Shown one piece after another: positions 49,201 to 62,196 of a DNA stretch of 64,000 nt. Position 1 is the first letter of the stretch, and each line of letters begins with the position of its first letter. The translations under genes and the position numbers were made by a program. Source of the DNA: Aplidium turbinatum (lineage: Eukaryota > Chordata > Ascidiacea > Aplousobranchia > Polyclinidae); NCBI GenBank assembly GCA_918807975.1, contig OU964921.1, positions 19,680,498 to 19,744,497 on the forward strand, written 5' to 3'. The notes under the pieces are model-generated. The model saw only the letters and a program-made list of their open reading frames with translations. It was not told the origin of the DNA and made no database searches.

Positions 49201-52200
49201 CTAAAAGAATTAGATTGTTTCGCAAAAAAAAATTATTTTTCACTGTATGAAATGTTTTAGAAAATTTTTGAAAAATTTTTTTGAAAAAACATTTTTTTTT
49301 CAATAATGTTCACTATTGGTACGTAAAAAAACTTTCTTAGACAATTTTTAATGACATTAGTTCCAAACTAAAAGAATTAGATAGTTTCGCAAAAAAAAAT
49401 TATTTTTCACTGTATGAAATGTCTTAGAAAAGTTTTTGAAAAATTTTTTTGAAAACACAAATTTTTTTCGATAATGTTCACTTTTAGTACGTAAAAAAAC
49501 TTTCTTAGACAATTTTTAATGACGTTAGTTCCAAACAAAAAGAATTAGATAGTTTCGCAAAAAAAATTATTTTTCACTGTATGAAATGTCTTGGAAAAAT
49601 TTTTTTAAAAATTCAATTTTTTTTCAATAATGTTCACTTTTAGTACGTAAATAAACTTTCTTAGACAATTTTTAATGACGTTAGTTCCAAACTAAAAAAA
49701 TTAGATAGTTTCGCAAAAAAAAAATTATTTTTCACTGTATGAAATGTCTTGGAAAAAGTTTTTTGAAAAGACAATTTTTTTTCAATAATGTTCACTTTTA
49801 GTACGTAACAAAACTTTCTTAGACAATTTTTAATGACGTTAGTTCCAAACTAAAAGAATTAGATAGTTTCGCAAAAAAAAATTATTTTTCACTCTATGAA
49901 ATGTCTTAGAAAAGTTTTTGAAAAATTTTTTTGAAAAGACAATTTTTTTTCAATAATGTTCACTTTTAGTACGTAAAAAAACTTTCTTAGACAATTTTTA
50001 ATGACGTTAGTTCCAAACTAAAAGAATTAGATAGTTTCGCAAAAAAAAATTATTTTTCACTGTATGAAATGTCTTGGAAATAGTTTTTTGAAAAGACAAG
50101 TTTTTTTCAATGATGTTCACTTTTAGTACGTAACAAAACTTTCTTAGACAATTTTTAATGACGTTAGTTCCAAACTAAAAGAATTAGATAGTTTCGCAAA
50201 AAAAAATTATTTTTCACGGTATGAAATGTCTTGGAAAAAGTTTTTTGAAAAGACAAGTTTTTTTCAATGATGTTCACTTTTAGTACGTAACAAAACTTTC
50301 TTAGACAATTTTCAATGACGTTAGTTCCAAACTAAAAGAATTAGATAGTTTCCCAAAAAAAAATTATTTTTTACTGTATGAAATGTCTTAGAAAAATTTT
50401 TGAAAAATTTTTTTGAAAAGACAATTTTTTTTCGATAATGTTCACTTTTAGTTCGTAAATAAACTTTCTTAGACAATTTTTAATGACGTTAGTTCCAAAC
50501 TAAAAGAATTAGAGAGTTTTGCAAAAAAAATTATTTTTTACTGCATGAAATGTCTTGAAAAAGTTTTTGAGAAACTTTTGAAAAAGACAATTTTTTTTCA
50601 ATAATGTTCACTATTGGTACGTAAAAAAACTTTCTTAGACAATTTTTAATGACATTAGTTCCAAACTAAAAGAATTAGATTGTTTCGCAAAAAAAAATTA
50701 TTTTTCACTGTATGAAATGTCTTAGAAAAGTTTTTGAAAAATTTTTTGAAAAGGCAATTTTTTTTTAATAATGTTCACTTTTAGTACGTAACAAAACTTT
50801 CTTAGACAATTTTTAATGACGTTAGTTCCAAACTAAAAGAATTAGATAGTTTCGCAAAAAAAAATTATTTTGCACAGTATGAAATGTCTTGGAAAAATTT
50901 TTTTGAAAAGACAATTTTTTTTCAATAATGTTCACTTTTAGTACGTAACAAAACTTCCTTAGATGATTTTTAATGACGTTAGTTCCAAACTAAAAGAATT
51001 AGATAGTTTCGCAAAAAAAAATTATTTTTCACTGTATTTCACTTTTAGTACGTAAAAAAACTTTCTTAGACAATTTTTAATGACGTTAGTTCCAAACTAA
51101 AGGAATTAGATAGTTTCGCAAAAAAAAATTATTTTTCACTGTATGAAATGTCTTAGAAAAACTTTTGAAAAATTTTTTTGAAAACACAATTTTTTTTCGA
51201 TAATGTTCACTTTTAGTACGTAAAAAAACTTTCTTAGACAATTTTTAATGACGTTAGTTCCAAACTAAAAGAATTAGATAGTTTCGCAAAAAAAAATTAT
51301 TTTTCACTGTATGAAATGTCCTTGAAAAATTTTTGAAAAATTTTTTTGAAAAGACAATTTTTTTTCAATAATGTTCACTTTTAGTACGTAAATAAACTTT
51401 CTTAGACAATTTTTAATGACGTTAGTTCCAAACTAAAAGAATTAGATAGTTTCGCAAAAAAAAATTAATTTTCACTGTATGAAATGTCTTAGAAAAATTT
51501 CTGAAAAATTTCTTTGATAAGACAATTTTTTTTCAATAATGTTCACTTTTAGTACGTAAAAAAACTTTCTTAGACAATTTTTAATGACGTTAGTTCCAAA
51601 CTAAAAGAATTAGATAGTTTTCCAAAAAAAAAAAGTTTTTCACTGTATGAAATGGTTTTGAAAAATTTTTTTAAAAAGACAATTTTTTTTCAATAATGTT
51701 CACTTTTAGTACGTAACAAAACTTTCTTAGACAATTTTTAATGACGTTCGTTCCAAACTAAAAGAATTAGATAGTTTCGCAAAAAAAAATTATTTTTTAC
51801 TGTATGAAATGTTTTTGAAAAATTTTTGAAAAATTTTTTTGAAAAGACAATTTTTTTTCAATAATGTTCACTTTTAGTACGTAAATAAACTTTCTTAGAC
51901 AATTTTTAATGACGTTAGTTCCAAACTAAAAGAATTAGATAGTTTCGCAAAAAAAAATTATTTTTCACTGTATGAAATGTCTTAGAAAAACTTCTGAAAA
52001 ATTTCTTTGAAAAGACAATTTTTTTTCAATAATGTTCACTTTTAGTACGTAAATAAACTTTCTTAGACAATTTTTAATGACGTTAGTTCCAAACTAAAAG
52101 AATTAGATAGTTTCGCAAAAAAAAATTATTTTTCACTGTATGAAATGTCTTAGAAAAATTTCTGAAAAATTTCTTTGAAAAGACAATTTTTTTTCAATAA

Positions 52201-55200
52201 TGTTCACTTTTAGTACGTAAATAAACTTTCTTAGACAATTTTTAATGACGTTAGTTCCAAACTAAAAGAATTAGATAGTTTCGCAAAAAAAAATTATTTT
52301 TCACTGTATGAAATGTCTTAGAAAAATTTCTGAAAAATTTCTTTGAAAAGACAATTTTTTTTCAATAATGTTCACTTTTAGTACGTAAATAAACTTTCTT
52401 AGACAATTTTTAATGATGTTAGTTCCAAACTAAAAGAATTAGATAGTTTCGCAAAAAAAAATTATTTTTCACTGTATGAAATGTCTTAGAAAAGTTTTTG
52501 AAAAATTTTTTTGAAAACACAAATTTTTTTCGATAATGTTCACTTTTAGTACGTAAAAAAACTTTCTTAGACAATTTTTAATGACGTTAGTTCCAAACAA
52601 AAAGAATTAGATAGTTTCGCAAAAAAAATTATTTTTCACTGTATGAAATGTCTTGGAAAAATTTTTTTAAAAATTCAATTTTTTTTCAATAATGTTCACT
52701 TTTAGTACGTAAATAAACTTTCTTAGACAATTTTTAATGACGTTAGTTCCAAACTAAAAAAATTAGATAGTTTCGCAAAAAAAAAATTATTTTTCACTGT
52801 ATGAAATGTCTTGGAAAAAGTTTTTTGAAAAGACAATTTTTTTTCAATAATGTTCACTTTTAGTACGTAACAAAACTTCCTTAGACAATTTTTAATGACG
52901 TTAGTTCCAAACTAAAAGAATTAGATAGTTTCGCAAAAAAAAATTATTTTTCACTGTATGAAATGTCTTAGAAAAGTTTTTGAAAAATTTTTTTGAAAAG
53001 ACAATTTTTTTTCAATAATGTTCACTTTTAGTACGTAAAAAAACTTTCTTAGACAATTTTTAATGACGTTAGTTCCAAACTAAAAGAATTAGATAGTTTC
53101 GCAAAAAAAAATTATTTTTCACTGTATGAAATGTCTTGGAAATAGTTTTTTGAAAAGACAAGTTTTTTTCAATGATGTTCACTTTTAGTACGTAACAAAA
53201 CTTTCTTAGACAATTTTTAATGACGTTAGTTCCAAACTAAAAGAATTAGATAGTTTCGCAAAAAAAAATTATTTTTCACGGTATGAAATGTCTTGGAAAA
53301 AGTTTTTTGAAAAGACAAGTTTTTTTCAATGATGTTCACTTTTAGTACGTAAATAAACTTTCTTAGACAATTTTTAATGACGTTAGTTCCAAACTAAAAG
53401 AATTAGATAGTTTCGCAAAAAAAAATTATTTTTCACTGTATGAAATGTCTTAGAAAAATTTCTGAAAAATTTCTTTGAAAAGACAATTTTTTTTCAATAA
53501 TGTTCACTTTTAGTACGTAAATAAACTTTCTTAGACAATTTTTAATGACGTTAGTTCCAAACTAAAAGAATTAGATAGTTTCGCAAAAAAAAATTATTTT
53601 TCACTGTATGAAATGTCTTAGAAAAATTTCTGAAAAATTTCTTTGAAAAGACAATTTTTTTTCAATAATGTTCACTTTTAGTACTTAAATAAACTTTCTT
53701 AGACAATTTTTAATGATGTTAGTTCCAAACTAAAAGAATTAGATAGTTTCGCAAAAAAAAATTATTTTTCACTGTATGAAATGTCTTAGAAAAATTTTTT
53801 TGAAAAGACAATTTTTTTTCAATAATGTTCACTTTTAGTACGTAAATAAACTTTCTTAGACAATTTTTAATGACGTTAGTTCCAAACTAAAAGAATTAGA
53901 TAGTTTGCCAAAAAAAATTTATTTTTTACTGTATGAAATGTCTTAGAAAAATTTTTGAAAAATTTTTTTGAAAAGACAATTTTTTTTCAATAATGTTCAC
54001 TTTTAGTTCGTAAATAAACTTTCTTAGACAATTTTTAATGACGTTAGTTCCAAACTAAAAGAATTAGATAGTTTCGCAGAAAAAAATTATTTTTTAATGC
54101 CTGAAATGTCTTGGAAAAGTTTTTGAAAAACTTTTGAAAAAGACAATTTTTTTCAATAATGTTCACTTTAGTACGTAAAAAAACTTTCTTAGACAATTTT
54201 TAATGACGTTAGTTTCAAACTAAAAGAATTAGATTGTTTCGCAAAAAAAAATTATTTTTCACTGTATGAAATGTTTTAGAAATTTTTTGAAAAATTTTTT
54301 TGAAAAGACAATTTTTTTTCAATAATGTTCACTATTGGTTCGTAAAAAAACTTTCTTAGACAATTTTTAATGACATTAGTTCCAAACTAAAAGAATTAGA
54401 TAGTTTCGCAAAAAAAAATTATTTTTCACTGTATGAAATGTCTTAGAAAAGTTTTTGAAAAATTTTTTTGAAAACACAAATTTTTTTCGATAATGTTCAC
54501 TTTTAGTACGTAAAAAAACTTTCTTAGACAATTTTTAATGACGTTAGTTCCAAACAAAAAGAATTAGATAGTTTCGCAAAAAAAATTATTTTTCACTGTA
54601 TGAAATGTCTTAGAAAAATTTTTTTAAAAATTCAATTTTTTTTCAATAATGTTCACTTTTAGTACGTAAATAAACTTTCTTAGACAATTTTTAATGACGT
54701 TAGTTCCAAACTAAAAAAATTAGATAGTTTCGCAAAAAAAAAATTATTTTTCACTGTATGAAATGTCTTGGAAAAAGTTTTTTGAAAAGACAATTTTTTT
54801 TCAATAATGTTCACTTTTAGTACGTAACAAAACTTCCTTAGACAATTTTTAATGACGTTAGTTCCAAACTAAAAGAATTAGATAGTTTCGCAAAAAAAAA
54901 TTATTTTTCACTGTATGAAATGTCTTGGAAATAGTTTTTTGAAAAGACAAGTTTTTTTCAATGATGTTCACTTTTAGTACGTAACAAAACTTTCTTAGAC
55001 AATTTTTAATGACGTTAGTTCCAAACTAAAAGAATTAGATAGTTTCGCAAAAAAAAATTATTTTTCACTGTATGAAATGTCTTAGAAAAGTTTTTGAAAA
55101 ATTTTTTTGAAAAGGCAATTTTTTTTTAATAATGTTCACTTTTAGTACGTAAAAAAACTTTCTTAGACAATTTTTAATGACGTTAGTTCCAAACTAAAAG

Positions 55201-55688
55201 AATTAGATAGTTTCGCAAAAAAAAATTATTTTGCACAATATGAAATGTCTTGGAAAAATTTTTTTGAAAAGACAATTTTTTTTCAATAATGTTCACTTTT
55301 AGTACGTAACAAAACTTCCTTAGATGATTTTTAATGACGTTAGTTCCAAACTAAAAGAATTAGATAGTTTCGCAAAAAAAAATTATTTTTCACTGTATGA
55401 AATGTCTAAGAAAAAATTTTGAAAAATTTGTTTGAAAACACAATTTTTTTTCGATAATGTTCACTTTTAGTACGTAAAAAAACTTTATTAGACAATTTTT
55501 AATGACGTTAGTTCCAAACAAAAAGAATTAGATAGTTTCGCAAGAAAAAATTATTTTTCACTGTATGAAATGTCTTGGAAAAATTTTTTTAAAAAGACAT
55601 TTTTTTTTTCAATAATGTTCACTTTTAGTACGTAACAAAACTTTCTTAGACAATTTTTAATGACGTTAGTTCCAAACTAAAAGAATTG
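46237..55688 (+). repeat. Compound type III unit (about 58 monomers, 9452 bp)
   Basis: The first part (46237-51040) runs p to k, then c' d' e' m and truncated n. The second part restarts in the middle of module I at w (AAAGGAATT near 51103), then y z q' r' s' a a, a b/f hybrid (52380-52520), g h i j k a a b c d e f g h, an i/j hybrid (54830-54970), one l-like monomer, m n o. It looks like two partial long units joined at the truncated monomer. Confidence 0.72.
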
Positions 55689-58600
55689 GATAGTTTCACA
55701 AAAAAAATTATTTTTCACTGTATGAAATGTCTTAGAAAAGCTTTTGAAAAATTTTTTTGAAAACACAATTTTTTTTCAATAATGTTCACTTTTAGTACGT
55801 AAATAAACTTTCTTTGGCAATTTTTAATGACGTTAGTTCCAAACTAAAAGAATTAGATAGTTTTCCAAAAAAAAAAAGTTTTTCACTGTATGAAATGGTT
55901 TTGAAAAATTTTTTTAAAAAGACAGTTTTTTTTCAATAATGTTCACTTTTAGTACGTAACAAAACTTTCTTAGACAATTTTTAATGACGTTCGTTCCAAA
56001 CTAAAAGAATTAGATAGTTTCGCAAAAAAAAATTATTTTTTACTGTATGAAATGTTTATGAAAAATTTTTGAAAAATTTTTTTGAAAAGACAATTTTTTT
56101 TCAATAATGTTCACTTTTAGTACGTAAATAAACTTTCTTAGACAATTTTTAATGACGTTAGTTCCAAACTAAAAGAATTAGATAGTTTCGCAAAAAAAAA
56201 TTATTTTTCACCGTATGAAATGTCTTAGAAAAACTTCTGAAAAATTTCTTTGAAAAGACAATTTTTTTTCAATAATGTTCACTTTTAGTACGTAAATAAA
56301 CTTTCTTAGACAATTTTTAATGACGTTGGTTCCAAACTAAAAGAATTAGATAGTTTCGCAAAAAAAAATTATTTTTCACTCTATGAAATGTCTTAGAAAA
56401 ATTTCTGAAAAATTTCTTTGAAAAGACAATTTTTTTTCAATAATGTTCACTTTTAGTACGTAAAAAAACTTTCTTAGACAATTTTTAATGACGTTAGTTC
56501 CAAACTAAAAGAATAAGATAGATTCGCAAAAAAAAATTATTTTTCACTGTATGAAATGTCTTAGAAAAATTTCTGAAAAGTTTCTTTGAAAAGACAATTT
56601 TTTTTCAATAATGTTCACTTTTAGTACTTAAATAAACTTTCTTAGACAATTTTTAATGATGTTAGTTCCAAACTAAAAGAATTAGATAGTTTCGCAAAAA
56701 AAAATTATTTTTCACTGTATGAAATGTCTTAGAAAAATTTCTGAAAAATTTCTTTGAAAAGACAATTTTTTTTCAATATTGTTCACTTTTAGTACGTAAA
56801 AGAACTTTCTTAGACAATTTTTAATGACGTTAGTTCCAAACTAAAGGAATTAGATAGTTTCGCAAAAAAAATTTATTTTTCACTGTATGAAATGTCTTAG
56901 AAAAACTTTTGAAAAATTTTTTTGAAAACACAATTTTTTTTCGATAATGTTCACTTTTAGTACGTAAAAAAACTTTCTTAGACAATTTTTAATGACGTTA
57001 GTTCCAAACTAAAAGAATTAGATAGTTTTGCAAAAAAAAAAAGTTTTTCACTGTATGAAATGTTTTTAAAAAATTTTTTTGAAAAGACAATTTTTTTTCA
57101 ATAATGTTCACTTTTAGTACGTTACAAAACTTCGTTAGACAATTTTTAATGACGTTAGTTCCAAACTAAAAGAATTAGATAGTTTCGCAAAAAAAAATTA
57201 TTTTTCACTGTATGAAATGTCCTTGAAAAATTTTTGAAAAATTTTTTTGAAAAGACAATTTTTTTTCAATAATGTTCACTTTTAGTACGTAAATAAACTT
57301 TCTTAGACAATTTTTAATGACGTTAGTTCCAAACTAAAAGAATTAGATAGTTTCGCAAAAAAAAATTATTTTTCACTGTATGAAATGTCTTAGAAAAGTT
57401 TCTGAAAAATTTCTTTGATAAGACAATTTTTTTTCAATAATGTTCACTTTTAGTACGTAAAAAAACTTTCTTAGACAATTTTTAATGACGTTAGTTCCAA
57501 ACTAAAAGAATTAGATAGTTTTCCAAAAAAAAAAAGTTTTTCACTGTATGAAATGGTTTTGAAAAATTTGTTTAAAAAGACAATTTTTTTTCAATAATGT
57601 TCACTTTTAGTACGTAACAAAACTTTCTTAGACAATTTTTAATGACGTTCGTTCCAAACTAAAAAAATTAGATAGTTTCGCAAAAAAAAATTATTTTTTA
57701 CTGTATGAAATGTTTTTGAAAAATTTTTGAAAAATTTTTTTGAAAAGACAATTTTTTTTCAATAATGTTCACTTTTAGTACGTAAATAAACTTTCTTAGA
57801 CAATTTTTAATGACGTTAGTTCCAAACTAAAAGAATTAGATAGTTTCGCAAAAAAAAATTATTTTTCACTGTATGAAATGTCTTAGAAAAACTTCTGAAA
57901 AATTTCTTTGAAAAGACAATTTTTTTTCAATAATGTTCACTTTTAGTACGTAAATAAACTTTCTTAGACAATTTTTAATGACGTTAGTTCCAAACTAAAA
58001 GAATTAGATAGTTTCGCAAAAAAAAATTATTTTTCACTGTATGAAATGTCTTAGAAAAATTTCTGAAAAATTTCTTTGAAAAGACAATTTTTTTTCAATA
58101 ATGTTCACTTTTAGTACGTAAATAAACTTTCTTAGACAATTTTTAATGACGTTAGTTCCAAACTAAAAGAATTAGATAGTTTCGCAAAAAAAAAATATTT
58201 TTCACTGTATGAAATGTCTTAGAAAAATTTCTGAAAAATTTTTTTGAAAAGACAATTTTCTTTCAATAATGTTCACTTTTAGTACGTAAATAAACTTTCT
58301 TAGACAATTTTTAATGATGTTAGTTCCAAACTAAAAGAATTAGATAGTTTCGCAAAAAAAAATTATTTTTCACTGTATGAAATGTCTTAGAAAAATTTTT
58401 TTGAAAAGACAATTTTTTTTCAATAATGTTCACTTTTAGTACGTAAATAAACTTTCTTAGACAATTTTTAATGACGTTAGTTCCAAACTAAAAGAATTAG
58501 ATAGTTTGCCAAAAAAAATTTATTTTTTACCGTATGAAATGTCTTAGAAAAATTTTTGAAAAATTTTTTTGAAAGGACAATTTTTTTTCAATAATGTTCA

Positions 58601-61600
58601 CTTTTAGTTCGTAAATAAACTTTCTTAGACAATTTTTAATAACGTTAGTTCCAAACTAAAAGAATTAGATAGTTTCGCAGAAAAAAATTATTTTTTAATG
58701 CATGAAATGTCTTGGAAAAGTTTTTGAAAAACTTTTGAAAAAGACAATTTTTTTCAATAATGTTCACTTTAGTACGTAAAAAAACTTTCTTAGACAATTT
58801 TTAATGACGTTAGTTTCAAACTAAAAGAATTAGATTGTTTCGCAAAAAAAAATTATTTTTCACTGTATGAAATGTTTTAGAAAATTTTTGAAAAATTTTT
58901 TTGAAAAAACATTTTTTTTTCAATAATGTTCACTATTGGTACGTAAAAAAACTTTCTTAGACAATTTTTAATGACATTAGTTCCAAACTAAAAGAATTAG
59001 ATAGTTTCGCAAAAAAAAATTATTTTTCACTGTATAAAATGTCTTAGAAAAGTTTTTGAAAAATTTTTTTGAAAACACAAATTTTTTTCGATAATGTTCA
59101 CTTTTAGTACGTAAAAAAACTTTCTTAGACAATTTTTAATGACGTTAGTTCCAAACAAAAAGAATTAGATAGTTTCGCAAAAAAAATTATTTTTCACTGT
59201 ATGAAATGTCTTGGAAAAATTTTTTTAAAAATTCAATTTTTTTTCAATAATGTTCACTTTTAGTACGTAAATAAACTTTCTTAGACAATTTTTAATGACG
59301 TTAGTTCCAAACTAAAAAAATTAGATAGTTTTGCAAAAAAAAAATTATTTTTCACTGTATGAAATGTCTTGGAAAAAGTTTTTTGAAAAGACAATTTTTT
59401 TTCAATAATGTTCACTTTTAGTACGTAACAAAACTTCCTTAGACAATTTTTAATGACGTTAGTTCCAAACTAAAAGAATTAGATAGTTTCGCAAAAAAAA
59501 ATTATTTTTCACTGTATGAAATGTCTTAGAAAAGTTTTTGAAAAATTTTTTTGAAAAGACAATTTTTTTTCAATAATGTTCACTTTTAGTACGTAAAAAA
59601 ACTTTCTTAGACAATTTTTAATGACGTTAGTTCCAAACTAAAAGAATTAGATAGTTTCGCAAAAAAAAATTATTTTTCACTGTATGAAATGTCTTGGAAA
59701 TAGTTTTTTGAAAAGACAAGTTTTTTTCAATGATGTTCACTTTTAGTACGTAACAAAACTTTCTTAGACAATTTTTAATGACGTTAGTTCCAAACTAAAA
59801 GAATTAGATAGTTTCGCAAAAAAAAATTATTTTTCACGGTATGAAATGTCTTGGAAAAAGTTTTTTGAAAAGACAAGTTTTTTTCAATGATGTTCACTTT
59901 TAGTACGTAACAAAACTTTCTTAGACAATTTTCAATGACGTTAGTTCCAAACTAAAAGAATTAGATAGTTTGCCAAAAAAAAATTATTTTTTACTGTATG
60001 AAATGTCTTAGAAAAATTTTTGAAAAATTTTTTTGAAAAGACAATTTTTTTTCGATAATGTTCACTTTTAGTTCGTAAATAAACTTTCTTAGACAATTTT
60101 TAATGACGTTAGTTCCAAACTAAAAGAATTAGAGAGTTTTGCAAAAAAAATTATTTTTTACTGCATGAAATGTCTTGAAAAAGTTTTTGAGAAACTTTTG
60201 AAAAAGACAATTTTTTTTCAATAATGTTCACTATTGGTACGTAAAAAAACTTTCTTAGACAATTTTTAATGACATTAGTTCCAAACTAAAAGAATTAGAT
60301 TGTTTCGCAAAAAAAAATTATTTTTCACTGTATGAAATGTCTTAGAAAAGTTTTTGAAAAATTTTTTGAAAAGGCAATTTTTTTTTAATGATGTTCACTT
60401 TTAGTACGTAACAAAACTTTCTTAGACAATTTTTAATGACGTTAGTTCCAAACTAAAAGAATTAGATAGTTTCGCAAAAAAAAATTATTTTGCACAGTAT
60501 GAAATGTCTTGGAATAATTTTTTTGAAAAGACAATTTTTTTTCAATAATGTTCACTTTTAGTACGTAACAAAACTTCCTTAGATGATTTTTAATGACGTT
60601 AGTTCCAAACTAAAAGAATTAGATAGTTTCGCAAAAAAAAATTCTTTTTCACTGTATTTCACTTTTAGTACGTAAAAAAACTTTCTTAGACAATTTTTAA
60701 TGACGTTAGTTTCAAACTAAAAGAATTAGATTGTTTCGCAAAAAAAAATTATTTTTCACTGTATGAAATGTTTTAGAAATTTTTTGAAAAATTTTTTTGA
60801 AAAGACAATTTTTTTTCAATAATGTTCACTATTGGTTCGTAAAAAAACTTTCTTAGACAATTTTTAATGACATTAGTTCCAAACTAAAAGAATTAGATAG
60901 TTTCGCAAAAAAAAATTATTTTTCACTGTATGAAATGTCTTAGAAAAGTTTTTGAAAAATTTTTTTGAAAACACAAATTTTTTTCGATAATGTTCACTTT
61001 TAGTACGTAAAAAAACTTTCTTAAACAATTTTTAATGACGTTAGTTCCAAACTAAAAAAATTAGATAGTTTCGCAAAAAAAAAATTATTTTTCACTGTAT
61101 GAAATGTCTTGGAAAAAGTTTTTTGAAAAGACAATTTTTTTTCAATAATGTTCACTTTTAGTACGTAACAAAACTTCCTTAGACAATTTTTAATGACGTT
61201 AGTTCCAAACTAAAAGAATTAGATAGTTTCGCAAAAAAAAATTATTTTTCACTGTATGAAATGTCTTAGAAAAGTTTTTGAAAAATTTTTTTGAAAAGAC
61301 AATTTTTTTTCAATAATGTTCACTTTTAGTACGTAAAAAAACTTTCTTAGACAATTTTTAATGACGTTAGTTCCAAACTAAAAGAATTAGATAGTTTCGC
61401 AAAAAAAAATTATTTTTCACTGTATGAAATGTCTTGGAAATAGTTTTTTGAAAAGACAAGTTTTTTTCAATGATGTTCACTTTTAGTACGTAACAAAACT
61501 TTCTTAGACAATTTTTAATGACGTTAGTTCCAAACTAAAAGAATTAGATAGTTTCGCAAAAAAAAATTTTTTTCACTGTATGAAATGTCTTAGAAAAGTT

Positions 61601-62196
61601 TTTGAAAAATTTTTTTGAAAAGGCAATTTTTTTTTAATAATGTTCACTTTTAGTACGTAAAAAAACTTTCTTAGACAATTTTTAATGACGTTAGTTCCAA
61701 ACTAAAAGAATTAGATAGTTTCGCAAAAAAAAATTATTTTGCACAATATGAAATGTCTTGGAAAAATTTTTTTGAAAAGACAATTTTTTTTCAATAATGT
61801 TCACTTTTAGTACGTAACAAAACTTCCTTAGATGATTTTTAATGACGTTAGTTCCAAACTAAAAGAATTAGATAGTTTCGCAAAAAAAAATTATTTTTCA
61901 CTGTATGAAATGTCTAAGAAAAAATTTTGAAAAATTTGTTTGAAAACACAATTTTTTTTCGATAATGTTCACTTTTAGTACGTAAAAAAACTTTATTAGA
62001 CAATTTTTAATGACGTTAGTTCCAAACAAAAAGAATTAGATAGTTTCGCAAGAAAAAATTATTTTTCACTGTATGAAATGTCTTGGAAAAATTTTTTTAA
62101 AAAGACATCTTTTTTTTCAATAATGTTCACTTTTAGTACGTAAAAAAACTTTCTTAGACAATTTTTAATGACGTTAGTTCCAAACTAAAAGAATTG
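55689..62196 (+). repeat. Type III higher-order repeat (about 40 monomers, 6508 bp)
   Basis: Order p through f with module I, then g h i j k c' d' e' m, truncated n (near 60653), then e f h i j l m n o. Segment 48.6-51.04 kb matches 58.2-60.66 kb at an offset of 9620 bp, checked at AAAAAACATTTT (49287 and 58907) and at the truncated monomer. Upstream the offset is 9452, because this unit has one more 168-bp a monomer near 57950-58120. Confidence 0.74.
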
